A stretch of 64,000 nt of DNA from Leptodontidium sp. MPI-SDFR-AT-0119 (GCA_020726505.1 JAHLEZ010000001.1:6324001-6388000); one strand, 5' to 3'; counted from the first letter of the stretch, positions 31,241 to 43,188 are shown. The notes: a model not told the origin generated them from the sequence alone. Program-made: numbers and translations.

Positions 31241-32227
31241 ATGCCACTCGAACTCTCCCTCGCCACAGAAGCGGATTTGGAAGCTATATCACACTCTCAA
31301 ATCACACTCTCAAATGGCAGCTTGTACTTTCAATCCAACCTTCTCATTCTCACATCCACATTTTACATTGACATTCTCCACCTCTCAAAACCCTCAAATT
31401 TCAAGACATATTCCCTCTCAACCAACACCACCAAAACTATTCTCTATTCTCTCCTCACCCACAAATCCCAAACCCCTTAAACCCAGTCACCTAACCATCC
31501 AACCAACCACTCAAACACTCAAACCAACTAACACCCCCCCCCCTCAAAAGTCCACCCCATAGACCCAGTCCACTCTCTAATCTACCCCTCCCCTATACCC
31601 ATCCCAGACAGCGTCGTCACCTCCATAACATCCCGCCAACTTGTCTCCTGGCGCCAAAACCCGACGGGAACACGCTGGATCAAACTCACCGACCCGTCGA
31701 ACCCGGTCGATGCAGAGGGTGGGCAATTCATCGTCGCGGCTGCGAAGTGGATTTTCTTTGAACAGGAGAAAGAGGGGGAGGAGGAGAGGTGGCCGAGGAA
31801 GGGGGGTGTGAAGGTTAATGTATGTATACATATTCTTTTTATTTACTTTTCCCCCCACCCACTACCTATTCACCTCCGCTCGTTTACCTCATCCACTTCC
31901 GCTATATTTCCCAATCTCAAGTCCTGTAAATCTTTTCCCCGGGAATAAGTAGAGGTATTTGAAACAGATGGAGGAGGAAAAGAAGGAAAAGAATTGCAAA
32001 GTGAAATCTCCTCACTTACTTACACCCCCTCACCCAAACCTCTCCCTCCTAGCGAGCGAATCACCTACGAAGTCCTCGGCGCAGACGACGCATCCTACGT
32101 CTCCTACATCCTCGAAACTTTCTACGCCAACAAGCGCAAACACATGACAGGACCCTACCCTGCGCCGTCCTATTCTCGAAGGCTCTCTGATTCTCTAGAC
32201 TCGGCAAGGATCGTATTAATGCTCTGA
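31241..32227 (+). pseudogene. Degenerate GNAT acetyltransferase-like gene
   Basis: An ATG at 31241 starts MPLELSLATEADLEAIS, the usual opening of fungal GNAT proteins, but the frame then runs into Ser/Thr/Pro-rich low-complexity sequence and stops. Another frame further on (31600-31820) reads WRQNPTGTRWIKLTDPSNPV and QFIVAAAKWIFFEQEKEG, matching the middle of that family. A third piece (32050-32227) reads ERITYEVLGADDASYVSYIL and NKRKHMTGPYPAPS. The acetyl-CoA binding region (R/Q-x-x-G-x-G/A) is missing after that. Some gaps could be introns, but the loss of the essential motif argues for a dead gene. Product identity is moderate. Confidence 0.5.
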
Positions 32228-32578
32228 TGGTATCGGGTATATAGTCTAGTGTGCCCTACTCGTCATCAACTGTGATTTTTTTTACTCTCCTAATTGCAAA
32301 CTTAGTATGCTAGAATCAGAATTCTACGGTGTAGGGGATAAGCGATTGTTGATTAATGATCACCTAGGTATCGATTGTGACACTGTTAGTTGACAGAAGA
32401 TAGGATATACTCTCGGTCGAGACTCTTGTATTCTGAGAGATTCTTGCGACATTATACGCATCTTCTAGCAGATTTTCCGGATCTACTTTGCCTTCAGAGT
32501 CTTTTAACAAAGTCTCATGAAAACAGGCCGAGTAACAAGCAGGACAATTCGCACACTCTTGCTGAGGCCAAATTCCAG
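32228..32578. other. Spacer before MITE
   Basis: 350 bp with no recognisable gene. Confidence 0.3.
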
Positions 32579-32580
32579 TA

Positions 32581-33080
32581 CAATCGTTTCAATAACGTGC
32601 GTCAGCGTCACCGATGTAAGCGAGCCTCGTCAAACCTTCGAATTCGCGGGGAGGCACCTTCCCCCGCCCCTTAACTAATTATTAAAGCTTTATAAAAAAA
32701 AGTCGATATAATGAAAATTCAACATAATGTTAGTATATGCATCATACTCTTAAGTGTTGTAAAGATACTTTAGAAGTGTAAATTACAAAAGGGCAAACAA
32801 AGGCATTTCTAGCCTCGCGAGCTGGCTCTCGGTCGCAAATTGAGCCGCGAACCCACGATTTTACCCCCCTCTTTTAACACCACGGAAAGCGCCTTAAGTT
32901 ATATAAAAAGTAGAAATAACTTAAGACTAACATGTAGCAATTAATTTCATGTAACTACTAGCTTAATTGAAGACCTAGTTGTAAAGTAATATTCGGGGGC
33001 GTTTCTAGGATTTTGGTGAGGGCCCGAAAAAGTGAGGGGCGGGGCATCGGTGACGCTGACGCACGTTATTGAAACGATTG
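32581..33080. mobile_element. Tc1/mariner-type MITE, 500 bp with perfect 36 bp inverted repeats
   Basis: Positions 32581..32616 and 33045..33080 are exact reverse complements over 36 bp, beginning CAATCGTTTCAATAACGTGC at each outer end. Both are bounded by TA (32579-32580 and 33081-33082), the target duplication of Tc1/mariner elements. The interior is AT-rich with no open frame long enough for a transposase. Perfect repeats imply a young insertion. The right end lies about 220 bp upstream of the RCE1 start codon. Superfamily assignment rests on the TA duplication and is inference. Confidence 0.82.
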
Positions 33081-33302
33081 TATTGGGTGGCATTCCAGCT
33101 GTCCCTGGCTTCATTCCTAAGCCAATCGAAGCAGGACAGCTGTGTCCCCCGCCAGCCTCGCTCTCCGCCAATGCCTCTTCATTGAACGCACAACCAGCCA
33201 TCACGATGGCCCCAACCGGCATCTACTCTCGTCTGAAGGCATATTACACTGGGGAGAAGGGTCGGTAAGCTAGCAAAGCATCTGCGGGGCAAATGCTGAT
33301 GA

Positions 33303-34372
33303 ATGGCAGAGCCTGAATTACCACCCATAAGCACAACCACTGCGGTAGCCTTACTGGTATGTCTCCCACGGCAGAAGAACAATGAGCTGGACTGACGAAT
33401 TTTAGATCGCATATACTGTCATCTATGTCGCACCCTTCTACCTTTCCTCTACCACGCGCCCCTCACCAAGCCTCTCTCGCGATGCGCCGTCCGTTATTCG
33501 TGGCCGGATCCGCTCTGTCACCACCTCCTGCATCATCTGCTCTATATTTACATTCGTCTTGCTCTCGTCCGTAGAGACTGGGAGTCCAATAAAGAGCATA
33601 CACCACATGGGATGGTTCCCGATAGGCATACTGGAAGCAGTGAAGAGTGTTGGACTCACGGCCATCCTGTTCCTAGGTCCTCTCTTCGAAGGTGGTATAG
33701 CTGAAGGGGAATGGAGGGCTTGGATTCGTCTGCGAGGGCTTCATACTGTCATCGGTGGATGGATAGGTTGGCGCAATTTTGTTGCAGTATGTCTCCCAAA
33801 ATCCTACTTTACAATGGCAATTGTTCTGACTGACATCACTTCTACAGGGTCCAATTACAGAAGAAGTCCTCTTCCGTTCAGCATCAGTACCCCTCCTTCT
33901 CCTCGCTCGAACATCCAACACCACGATAATCTTCTTGACGCCTATCATCTTCGGCCTGGCGCACATCCATCACTTCTACGAATTCCGTATCACACACCCT
34001 GACACACCTGTTATTGCCGCCATCCTACGCTCAGTTTTCCAGCTTGCCTACACCACCTTGTTTGGAGGATATGTTACGTTCTTATATATGAGGACTGGAA
34101 GCTTGCTGGGTGTTATTCTCGTTCATACTTTCTGTAACTGGATGGGCTTGCCAAGAGTTTGGGGAAGGGTTACTGCTGGGGAGTCAGCTATAACAGAAAG
34201 GGGTCTTGCGGAGGGAAAACGGAGTGAGGATGGGCCTGGGAGAGTGGAAAATGGAAAGTTAAGTGTTGTCTGGACGGTTGCGTACTATATCCTACTTGTT
34301 GTGGGTGCGGTCTCTTGGTGGAAATATCTCTGGCCATTGACGGAGAGCGAATTGGCCTTGACCTTATTCTAG
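33303..34372 (+). CDS. RCE1: CAAX prenyl protease 2 (type II CAAX endopeptidase)
   Basis: Endoplasmic reticulum membrane glutamyl protease that removes the last three residues of prenylated proteins such as Ras. Three exons, join(33303..33356, 33406..33786, 33848..34372), 319 aa, all phases zero. Core motifs of the family are GPITEEVLFR (catalytic Glu-Glu-x3-Arg), FGLAHIHHFYEF (first His) and LVHTFCNWMGLP (second His and Asn). Multiple membrane segments are visible (TAVALLIAYTVIYVAPFYL, SCIICSIFTFVLL, GILLTAILFLG-like, YYILLVVGAVSWW). The start at MAEPELPPIST is chosen for phase and fit. A small upstream open frame encoding MAPTGIYSRLKAYYTGEKG at 33206 might be an alternative first exon or a uORF. 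Confidence 0.92.
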
Positions 34373-34895
34373 ACGACCAACTAGAAGTGATGGGGATTAG
34401 CGGCATCCAAGAATTTTGGGGCTGGAGCAAGACCATGTGGACATTCACAAGGAAACGCTAATTTCCGATACGAAAGACATTTTATGTATTTTACTTGGTA
34501 CTGAAAATGTTCCTATCCATTTGCTCAACTCAGCCCTTGGGTTAGCCTTCCAAGACTTTTGGCACGACAATATTCATCTTGAATCCTTGGTTTTACTAAG
34601 GTATCATCACAATCCCCCCAATCAGGAAGTGGACGAGAGTCAGCCCTCCACAAAGATCGCAAGCGCCAAGAAAGCTTAAAGGCTAAGCCACGGCAGAGCC
34701 TAGGTGGTTTCAGGGTTCAAGTCGAAGCGGAAAACAATCGCCGACAAGCAAAGTAGTATCTAATTCTTAATGCTCGTGAGCGAATTGGTCCAAATATTAC
34801 TAAAACTATTTGCCTTCTCTCGTAGAAGACAAATTCTCATCCTCACAAATCATCTTTTCGTTTTCTACTGGACGTCACTGTGTGAGATACCGGCA
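34373..34895. other. Intergenic region between RCE1 and Zn2Cys6 gene
   Basis: About 520 bp containing the RCE1 3' UTR and the regulator's promoter. No gene is recognised. Confidence 0.4.
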
Positions 34896-36247
34896 ATGAG
34901 TACCGCCCGAGCATCGCGCAGACCGCACACTAAATCGCGGAACGGCTGCGGGCAATGCAAGAAAAGAAAAGTCAAGGTACTGATATCCAATACGTAGCTA
35001 TAACAGGCTTTGTAGTCAGTCACATCTATGTGGCAAGCCCTCCTGCCTGACGAATACATGCTAATATGGTAGTCCTCGTAGTGTGATGAACTTGGTCCCA
35101 AATGCTCAAACTGTTCGAAATGGCGAGAACTCTGCGATTATGAAGTCTTCGGTCTCCCTACGTGCAATCCAGTAGGGAAAAAAAGCACTCTTGGGTACAA
35201 TCCCCTTCGTTGGTGAAGGTCTTCGCTGTTTCTTATGTTTACAATATACACAGTGATTTCCGGTGCGAGGTGAACAGACGCTTCCTTGCTTCATCTCCAG
35301 ATCCTATTCCATCACCACCCAACATAAATCTCGAGCATCTAGAGCTCATGCATCATTACGCTGTCAGCACATCACAGACATTTCACAATTTCGGCGACGG
35401 CCGTTGGGACGTTTTAATACCGGCTCAAGCCCAATCCTACGAGTTCCTCATGCACGCCCTCCTAGGCGTCTCAGCTCTTCACATCTCCCATCTCAAAGGC
35501 AGAGATGGAAAAGATTCCTCAACCATGCAGTACCTGTTACGGGCTCACACGCATCACACCAAAGCACTCACCCTATTCCGGTCGACGATCACAGACATCA
35601 CACCTACGAACGGTACAGCCACAGCCTTCTTCTCCCACCTCTTACTAATCTTCTCCTGCGGAACCCTCCAACCCCCCAAGCCAGGACAAGGAGAAGACCA
35701 CGCCCAAGACCCCATCTATTCCGTCGTCACTATCATACGGTACTTCCGGAGCTACTGGAAACTCTTCACCGACGCCGACAACTGGGCAGCAGCAGCAGGC
35801 ACTTCACCATATGGCTCCTCCCCTCCATCCACCAACACCAGGTTCCCGAGCACGATAAACGCCCTCAACGACCTCCTGCAATTTAACGCCATGTACCCCC
35901 ACTCAGACACTCATAAGGCCATCTACCACGATACCATCATCCAGCTGCGACTGTCTCTGAACTGCGGCTCGGCGCTCCCCAGGAATCTATGGCCGCTCTC
36001 GATCTCTGACGAGTATATCTCGCTGCTAGAGCGAAAAGAGCCTATGGCGTTAGTCATTGTAGCGTATGGGACCAATCTTACCGTAGAGCAGATGCGCTGG
36101 TTTGTGGATGAGTGGGTTGCGCATATCACGAGAGGAATTGCTGGACTGGTTGGCGAGGAGTGGAGGGAGTGTATGAGGTGGCCGCTGTTGCAGTGTGGAT
36201 GGCGAGATGATGGGGGAGGGAGAGATGTGTTTCTCGTTCCGTCTTGA
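34896..36247 (+). CDS. Zn(II)2Cys6 fungal-type transcription factor
   Basis: Three exons are inferred, join(34896..34976, 35082..35194, 35254..36247), 395 aa. The binuclear zinc cluster spans the first intron: CGQCKKRKVK|CDELGPKC then CSKWRELC, with ideal spacing C-x2-C-x6-C-x6-C-x2-C-x6-C at about residues 18-45. Basic residues KSRNG precede it. The middle region starts with INLEHLELMHHYAVSTSQTF and LMHALLGVSALHISHLKG, the start of the common fungal regulatory domain related to the sterol-uptake/UPC2 group. The second intron (35195..35253) is the only reading that joins the frames but has an ordinary GTACAA donor, so its limits are less sure. Targets are unknown. No biosynthetic cluster is adjacent. 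Confidence 0.85.
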
Positions 36248-37639
36248 TTCCTGTTCGGATTGTTTGTGCCTTGCTGTAGAAGTGGGCCGTGGTGTGTGTT
36301 GCTGTTCTGTGATATCTAGACATACTCCAAAAGCCCATACGTAGATGATGAGAAGTCGTTCGTTGGTAGGTGGTCGAGTATAGAGCAAGGTATTCGAATC
36401 GGTTCTGATGACTTGGCTTGTCCTTAACCTCCCACCATTCTAGTTCTTGTCTGGATATTCATAGATTGTATGTCTTTGTCCCAGTCCAAACCATCCAAAG
36501 AGGTATTCTCTAATACCTTTCCGTAGGACTACCATCCATCGTACTATAAACTTGTGTTTACGTTTCCGTTCGTCTGTTTATCTAGGTAATTTCCTAGTTC
36601 TTACTAGATTCCAGGTTATGGGTCTGACTTTAGTCCTCCTATGGTTAATCACAAGCTTTTGCAAAAAGGCTCCTATAGACTGACTTCTAACAGCTCCAAT
36701 GCCCCACCAGTCGATCTTTTGATTCCTCTTGTAGAGGCTGTTAATAATAGCGTTTATATACTGTATTCAAAGGAGGATTCAGAGCTTCTTTTCAAATGGC
36801 ATAACTCGGTTCTACCAAGGATATCTTTTCTCGAGATAAACTCCATCCACATAATCCGTCAAGGCTCGACTAAAGAAAGGTCAATTCCTTTTAGGAGGAG
36901 CATGAGTTTTAAGCTTTGCGCCCTTTTCCAAAGAACGGAAATATGCAGGCATGAGCTTGAAATAAGTCAGTTGGTGGGGAAGTACGGTATGGCAAGGGAT
37001 AGGATGGATAGTGGATTGATCGGATGGATACGGCATGATATGATATGAAAGGTAGGGATACGAGGGTAGCAGGACATGGAGCGGGGGGCGGGAGTGTACA
37101 GTGTAGCATATGGGGGGGGTTTTTTTTCAGCGAGCTACTTACATGGTATTTTTGGAACGTTTATTATCTCTGGTGTTGATGGATGGCATAGTCCTAGTCC
37201 TAGCCCAATAAAGCGATTGATGAGTGTGATTTTTGTCTCTTTTTGTACATCTAGTTGATTGATTGTTTAGATTGAGATCTATCTGTTTGTAAATTCGTTT
37301 ATATCAAAGACGGAGTGGGGGTATCTAGATACCTATCGTTGAGTGAAGAGCCCATATCTAGTCTAAAAACAACGCCGCTGTAAACAATCTACACCTTGCC
37401 AGCCCGTATAATTCGTACGTTGAGTACATATCTCCTTATATCCCAAGAATGCAGAGAACGCCGTGCTTGCATCCTGAAAGCGGTCTAAATAAGACGTCTG
37501 TGTTAAAGAACAACCGATATCCAAACTCCATAAGATTGAACAAACACAACAAAAACGGGAGGAAGAATGGAGGGGAGTAAGAGATGAGATATGGAAGAAG
37601 GGAGAAGAGTGAAGCAAGGGTATAAAAAAAAGGGGAGGT
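36248..37639. other. Intergenic region between two convergent genes
   Basis: About 1.4 kb. It contains the 3' ends of the Zn2Cys6 gene and of ABZ1 and a homopolymer junction (eight G then eight T) near 37111-37127. A 135-codon open frame at 36641-37048 shows no domain. Nothing further is recognised. Confidence 0.4.
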
Positions 37640-40405
37640 TTAGCGAAACAAGCCCAACGTCCCACTCAACTTCGTCAACATCTCCTCCCTCTCCCCAACA
37701 GGCGTACTGAGAGCCGTAACTGCACCTCCAGCACCAATATGCCATGTTTCCATCCCTTCTCCATCTCCATCTCCCTGCACCCCGCCCGCCTCCACATCTT
37801 CATCCTCCCATTTAAACGCACACCTAATATTAACACTCCAATCTCCTCTCCCACCCACATCCGCATACCCCACCACCCCACTATACAGACTTCTCTCCTT
37901 CCCCTCCTCGACATCCTGCAAGATTTCACAACTCCGCTTCTTCGGCGCACCAGTCATGCTCCCAGGCGGCAAACTAGCAGCCAAGATATCAAGACCAGTA
38001 TACCTCTTCCCCTCCGCCTGACCCACCTCCTCCTCAGACAAATGAGATATAAGATCCGCAGGGAACGGTGCGGGAATATCAGCGCGCACGATAGAAATCA
38101 TCTGGAACACGCTCTTGTACTCCTCAACGACCATGAGGCGTGGGACGGAGACGTTGCCTGCGCCGCAGACGCCGTGGAGGTCGTGTCGGACGAGGTCGAC
38201 GATCATGAGGTTTTCTGCTTTTTCTTTGGGGATGTCGAGGAGGGCTTGGGCTTGTGGGAGGGTGGGTACCATGGCGGATTTGCGGACGGTGCCTTTCATG
38301 GGGCGGAGTTCGCTTGTTTGGGGGGTGTAGCTGAGGAAGCGCTCTGGAGAGGCGGAGATGTATGTTAGGGGTCCGAGACGGATGTAGGATGCGAAGGGGG
38401 CGGGTTGGCGGGTGCGTAGGGTGGTGTAGAGGGGCCAGGATGTGGATGTTGAGGGGGAGGTGGCGAGCGTGACGTGGGTTTGATCTGTGAGGCAGAGTTC
38501 GTAGGAATCTCCTGCTCGGATAGAAGATTGACAGGAGAGGACTTTGGATTCGTAGTTGTCGTCATTGGGAGTTTGCATTGAGAGGACGGAGGAGGGGATG
38601 TTGGGCTTCAAGATCGGCTCGGTGGATGTGTTTGAGCTGTATTTCCTCTGTTTTGAGAGCCCATTCGTGGGCTTGTTCTTGACTTCGGCGTGGATGACTT
38701 GTCCTGCGATCTCAATGTTGTTCATCTCTTTTGCAATTCTCCAGAGGTCATTTTGATGCGTATATGTTGCTGTTGCAAATCCAGTGAGCATCCCATTTTG
38801 CTGGTCAAGTTTCAAGCCACAAGGAAGTGTGACGTTCATCCTAACCATCTTGTCGAGGATTTGACGCTTATTGATACTTAATGGGAGATTCGAAAACGTG
38901 ACCGCAAAGGGATCATAGCTCTCCTCCGGCAAAAAAGTAGCTTCTAGCTTTGCGGAAATGTCATCCATCCATGCAGTAACTCGACTCGCCTCGTTTTCAG
39001 GGGCAAGTTGCTGGATATAGATTTGATTCTTAACATGATCAACAACAAGACTCTTCTCAACCCAGGCAAAGCAAAGATCTGGACGTTGATGTTGATATCC
39101 TTTCGAATCAGGCGTTACCCCAATGGTCTCAAGCCCCAGCTCATAGGTAATATAGCCTATAAAACCACCCCAGAATGGAGATTCTTCATTGCCATTCTTC
39201 AGTTTGTTTTGATCCAAATATTGGGCTATGTATGACCAAATTCCTCCGTATGTCGATGCATCTATGCTCCGAATTTGCGGTAGTTGACCGTTGGCTCGAG
39301 GATGGATTGTGGTAATTGTTTCTCGTCCGGCTGTGTATTGAATTTTCGTGCAATTCTTGATATCCAATCCAATAATGGAATATCTTCCTCTAACATCTGC
39401 GCCTCCGCTAAACTTCTCATTCGCATTGGAAGATTCAAGGATGATTTGGTCTTCTTGGATATCCAGAATAGTTTCAACTATTAGCTGGACAGATACCCGT
39501 GCCGGCATATCAATACTGCGTGAATGACAGATGGCTTTCTTGGTAGCGGTACAGCCATTAGTGAGAGCTGTCTCTAACATCCGTTGACTTCGACTTAGCA
39601 AGCTCTCTCGAGTTGCAAATCTCCCTTCAATTGGCCCCTCCAAGTTGATCTGAGTCTTTCTGTAATTCGAATTCCACGACCGAGCCAATCCGAACCAATT
39701 CAATATAACCTTCTTGCTCTCATCGTTCGTGCATATAGACTCGGGATGGTATTGCAATGCCCAGAAAGGTTTCGTCCTGTGGCATACTGCAACCAACACC
39801 CTGTCGTCCATAATCCCCGAATTGTTCTCCTCGGCCATATCATGCTCGACCCAAGCCAATGGCAACAAATCCGGACACTGTTTCATAGGCTCCCATTTCA
39901 AAGTCTGCCAATGGCCCTGCGAAATCGAATCTTGGCCAATATCCGCGCAAAGGCTCTGGTAGAGCGTAGCATTGATCTCTCCAACTCCTCCGAAAATGCC
40001 GTCTTCCCCCAGCCTCTCAACCTCTCCCACATGCATTATACGCCGAACAATCCCATGCTGTGGTCCTTTCAACCTCCTGACCTCCCCACCAAATTCCAAA
40101 CACAAACTTTGAAATCCCAAGCATATCCCCAAAACAGGCACCATCTCTTCGTTCGCTAACCTCCAAATCCTCCTTATAATACCCACATCCTTCTCATTTC
40201 CCGGATGGCCCGGACCAGGGCCGCATACTACCGCTGCATAGTGCCGTAGTTCTTTGTGCAAAGCCGAGTCAGTGGAGAGCGAGGGGTTGTCGATGTAAAT
40301 TGTGCGGACGGAAGCGTTGAGTGTGGTTTCTAGCAGCGATATTATATTGTTGGAAAAGCTGTCGTAGGCGTCAATGAAGAGAATTAGAGGTTTGGGGATG
40401 AGCAT
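37640..40405 (-). CDS. ABZ1: Para-aminobenzoate synthase (aminodeoxychorismate synthase), fused PabA-PabB
   Basis: Makes 4-amino-4-deoxychorismate from chorismate and glutamine for folate. Single exon, 921 aa from the ATG at 40405 (an upstream in-frame ATG at 40465 is possible). The N-terminal glutamine amidotransferase (about 1-250) has FIDAYDSFSNNI, VCGPGPGHP, the nucleophile in GICLGFQSL, and YHPESICT with catalytic His and Glu. The C-terminal chorismate-binding part (about 480-920) has YISASPERFL, ELRPMKGTVRKS, NLMIVDLVRHDLHGV and PPGSMTGAPKKRS. The fused order and PIKGT-like PMKGT signature with Lys favour PABA synthase over anthranilate synthase. It is convergent with the Zn2Cys6 gene. 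Confidence 0.94.
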   Translation of the reverse strand: MLIPKPLILFIDAYDSFSNNIISLLETTLNASVRTIYIDNPSLSTDSALHKELRHYAAVVCGPGPGHPGNEKDVGIIRRIWRLANEEMVPVLGICLGFQSLCLEFGGEVRRLKGPQHGIVRRIMHVGEVERLGEDGIFGGVGEINATLYQSLCADIGQDSISQGHWQTLKWEPMKQCPDLLPLAWVEHDMAEENNSGIMDDRVLVAVCHRTKPFWALQYHPESICTNDESKKVILNWFGLARSWNSNYRKTQINLEGPIEGRFATRESLLSRSQRMLETALTNGCTATKKAICHSRSIDMPARVSVQLIVETILDIQEDQIILESSNANEKFSGGADVRGRYSIIGLDIKNCTKIQYTAGRETITTIHPRANGQLPQIRSIDASTYGGIWSYIAQYLDQNKLKNGNEESPFWGGFIGYITYELGLETIGVTPDSKGYQHQRPDLCFAWVEKSLVVDHVKNQIYIQQLAPENEASRVTAWMDDISAKLEATFLPEESYDPFAVTFSNLPLSINKRQILDKMVRMNVTLPCGLKLDQQNGMLTGFATATYTHQNDLWRIAKEMNNIEIAGQVIHAEVKNKPTNGLSKQRKYSSNTSTEPILKPNIPSSVLSMQTPNDDNYESKVLSCQSSIRAGDSYELCLTDQTHVTLATSPSTSTSWPLYTTLRTRQPAPFASYIRLGPLTYISASPERFLSYTPQTSELRPMKGTVRKSAMVPTLPQAQALLDIPKEKAENLMIVDLVRHDLHGVCGAGNVSVPRLMVVEEYKSVFQMISIVRADIPAPFPADLISHLSEEEVGQAEGKRYTGLDILAASLPPGSMTGAPKKRSCEILQDVEEGKERSLYSGVVGYADVGGRGDWSVNIRCAFKWEDEDVEAGGVQGDGDGEGMETWHIGAGGAVTALSTPVGEREEMLTKLSGTLGLFR

Positions 40406-41359
40406 TGTTACATGCGAAGGTTGAGGAGTGCTGAGAATTGAAGGGAAGTGAGAAAAGAGAGTCACGGAGGGCGCTGGGAAACATTTTGGATGATCTTGGC
40501 GGTGGGAGGGGGCAGATTCGCTTCTTTGAGATTAGCGAGGGGTGGCTTGCATATCAGCTTTGTGTGTCTGTTTCTATTCGTTCGAGTTTGAGCATCTGGA
40601 GCCTCTAACCGACCTGGATCTCAAAGAATGCAATGAACTCGAGTGTTTCGGTAATTGTATTAATTACGAGCGGTCACCGAGCGTGCGGAGTGCAAATTTG
40701 TTGTTTTCTAAATCACCTTTTCCTAGCTCTGTAGTCTTTATTCGAACATTTTCTCAGGTTCTTTCTCCTTCCGTCCGTGATCAAAACACCGTCTCGGGAA
40801 TATTCGTGACTCTGGAAATTATGGCTACCAAAGCGCAATCTCCTTCCATACGAGGTTGAGTTCTTCCAGGAGCCAGGCAACGCGGATGCTGCGCGAGGCT
40901 TGGAGGAAGTGGAGGGTTAGGTCTGGGGTTGGGGTTTAGGCGGGGGTTGTCATATTTAGGTTTTGCTTTTGGGTTGGGAAAATAGGAATTTTGAACTTAA
41001 GAAAGGAGGTTTATTCTGCCTTTAAAATTGCAAGAAGCAGTAGAGTAGGAATTTGAGGAAATTAGGGAGATGAGGAGATGTAGTTCAGTGACCCACCAAC
41101 CTACTTATCTACTTATCCTCGGCCTGAAGGGGGGAGACACCATAACTTCAAAGGTGTAACTTTATGTCATGAGCGACTAACTCACGCCGTCGCGGGATGT
41201 GGAGACAATCAAGAATGAAGCTTAACGGCAGATGGGGAAATCCGGGGACGGGTGTATGGGATTTTGAGACTTTTTTTTCTTATGCTTATCTTATCCATTT
41301 TTTAGGATGGGTATTTGCCATGGTCTTCTCGACCGAACCAAGCCCGACAGAGTCTAACC
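40406..41359. promoter_or_regulatory. ABZ1 upstream region and SMP3 3' side
   Basis: About 950 bp between two minus-strand genes. Near 40925-40946 the plus strand has GGGG, GGGG, GG and GGGGG runs, a possible quadruplex. Open frames here lack recognisable domains. Confidence 0.4.
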
Positions 41360-43188
41360 TCATGCCTTCCTAGCACAATTCTTTGTTACTCTCCACGCGC
41401 CGAGACCCCTCCGTCCTATAACCCTCTCTAAGGTACTCCGAAATCCGTCGTCGCCGAAATCGAGATCGTCTAGGTTGAGATGTTGTCTGTACTGCCAGAC
41501 TTCCTGGAAGTGGAGACTCGGTTCCTGGTTCGAGGTATATGGGTCTAGGAAAGTTGCTGACAAAGGAGCGATGAGGTATGTGCCTTCTTTCTCGTCGAGA
41601 TATGCTGTTGCATTCTCAGAAGGCTTATGACATGTCGCTAGAGCTCCCAGCTCTCTCAGCATAAGTGGTCCTTTCATGCCCATTATATCGTGCGTCGTTA
41701 AGACTTCGTTCTTTCCGTTCAGAAGCCATACTGGAGGGCTATAAGTTTTCCACCAAATCGCTTGTGTCGCATCAGGCTGCTTGCTTAAGAACACTTGAGT
41801 GGGCACGATGCCGCCTTGGTGATATACACCCATTAGAATGCCAAAGAAGGCGTTGAAGAGAATCCAGGTACCAGCCCAAAGACGAAGATAAGTCTTGTTT
41901 TTAGGAAGTTGTATGGAAGAAAGGATGAGGGGTATCGTTGGGAGAAGGAATCGAGCTTCCTGGTGTTGAAAGAAGGAGAGGACGACGACACCCGCAATTG
42001 CTGAATATAGTCGCAAGGATGGGTGCATGCCCAGGATGAGTAGAGGGGCAACTGGGCCAAGAAGTTGTGGTAAGTTGAAGAGGATGTGCTGGTACCAAGG
42101 GTGTAAGCCGTGGGCCGCGAGATTACTTGTTTGAAGGTTGTATTTGTAATTATTGAGTGGTGTGATGATCGGATTGGAGAAAAGGTAAGACCAAGTGACC
42201 GAGTGTTCGCTGTAAAATTGGGTATCTACGTAGATCGCAATGAATGTTGTAAGGAGGGCAGAGAAGATCGCAGCAAGAAGTGCTAAAGGCCTGTTAAAGT
42301 TAGCAGCGAGTCAAGTTTCGCATTCATCTAGACATACTTTTTGATGAAGTGAGGAATCAAACGAAGTCCAGGAATTATTAGAAAAGCCGGGAAGGTAATC
42401 CGGTTGAAGATGCCAAAGACTGCGACAAATGCAAGAATCGCAGTTGCAAAAGCAGAAGACCGTTGCTGCGAGAAAGTCAGATTAGTCCCAACACTTCTGC
42501 TCATCTGGATATCCTACCTTGTTCTCCACAATCCTATGGATCAAAACCAAGCACCAGGCCAGCGCCAGAGTCTCTATAGAATTCGAGAACGTGTGGGTCT
42601 GGTATGTCCATGTAACATAGGAGGATGCGACCAGCAGAACGGCCACCTTTCGATGCCGTGGAGACTGAACCAACTCATGCAGTGCCCAGTCCTCCAACAC
42701 GAAGCTCAGCGCGAACATCAACACCCGCAGGGTCCAGAAGACTGCTATCGGCGGTATCTCTCCATCGTTTCCATTCCCAATCCATAGCCAACGGAGGAGG
42801 AGCATCGGCAGACCGTAGACAGGCCATAATGGGAATACGCTTCGGACTGGATTATCGGCTGTAAATTCCCAGGTGAGTTTGACTGGGTAACTGAAGATTT
42901 GTCCTGCAGAGTCGAGGGGTTGTTAGCAGATGCGCAATAGATATTTGTAAACCCCGCCGAGTAACAGCTGACAAGTGCCCAACGTGGCCCATTCCAGGAA
43001 GTATCGATCTCAACATCGCATTTTGTTGCGCGGCGATATTCCACCTCTCTTGAAGCCACAGCAGATGGAAAACACGTACCTGCTATCACCTCCGGGCCTT
43101 GAAAGTTCTCATCAGGGTGAAGGTAGCTTGGGGACAGAGCGAAATAAAGTCGAACCAGAACAAGAAACAAGTATGCGCGCCGCCACAT
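41360..43188 (-). CDS. SMP3: GPI mannosyltransferase 4 (GT22 family)
   Basis: Adds the fourth, side-branch mannose to the GPI anchor precursor in the endoplasmic reticulum, using dolichol-phosphate-mannose. Four exons, complement(41360..42290, 42338..42465, 42518..42903, 43080..43188), 517 aa, all phases consistent. The N-terminal loop carries [12 protein letters not shown], the acidic HPDE motif of GT22 enzymes, followed by [16 protein letters not shown]. Many hydrophobic segments follow, then [20 protein letters not shown] and [17 protein letters not shown], and [15 protein letters not shown], the H-Q/K-E-x-RF motif of PIG-B/M/Z-like transferases. SMP3 is favoured over the related GPI10 and ALG9 by the lumenal loop wording and length. 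This distinction is inference. Confidence 0.9.

Noticed and set aside
33032..33268. Open frame upstream of RCE1 as a separate gene
   Set aside because: It begins inside the MITE terminus, has no domain and does not splice in phase to RCE1 with good sites. At most it is a uORF or alternative leader.
34700..34730. GGTTCAAGTC resembling a tRNA B box
   Set aside because: No matching A box or foldable acceptor stem at the right distance.
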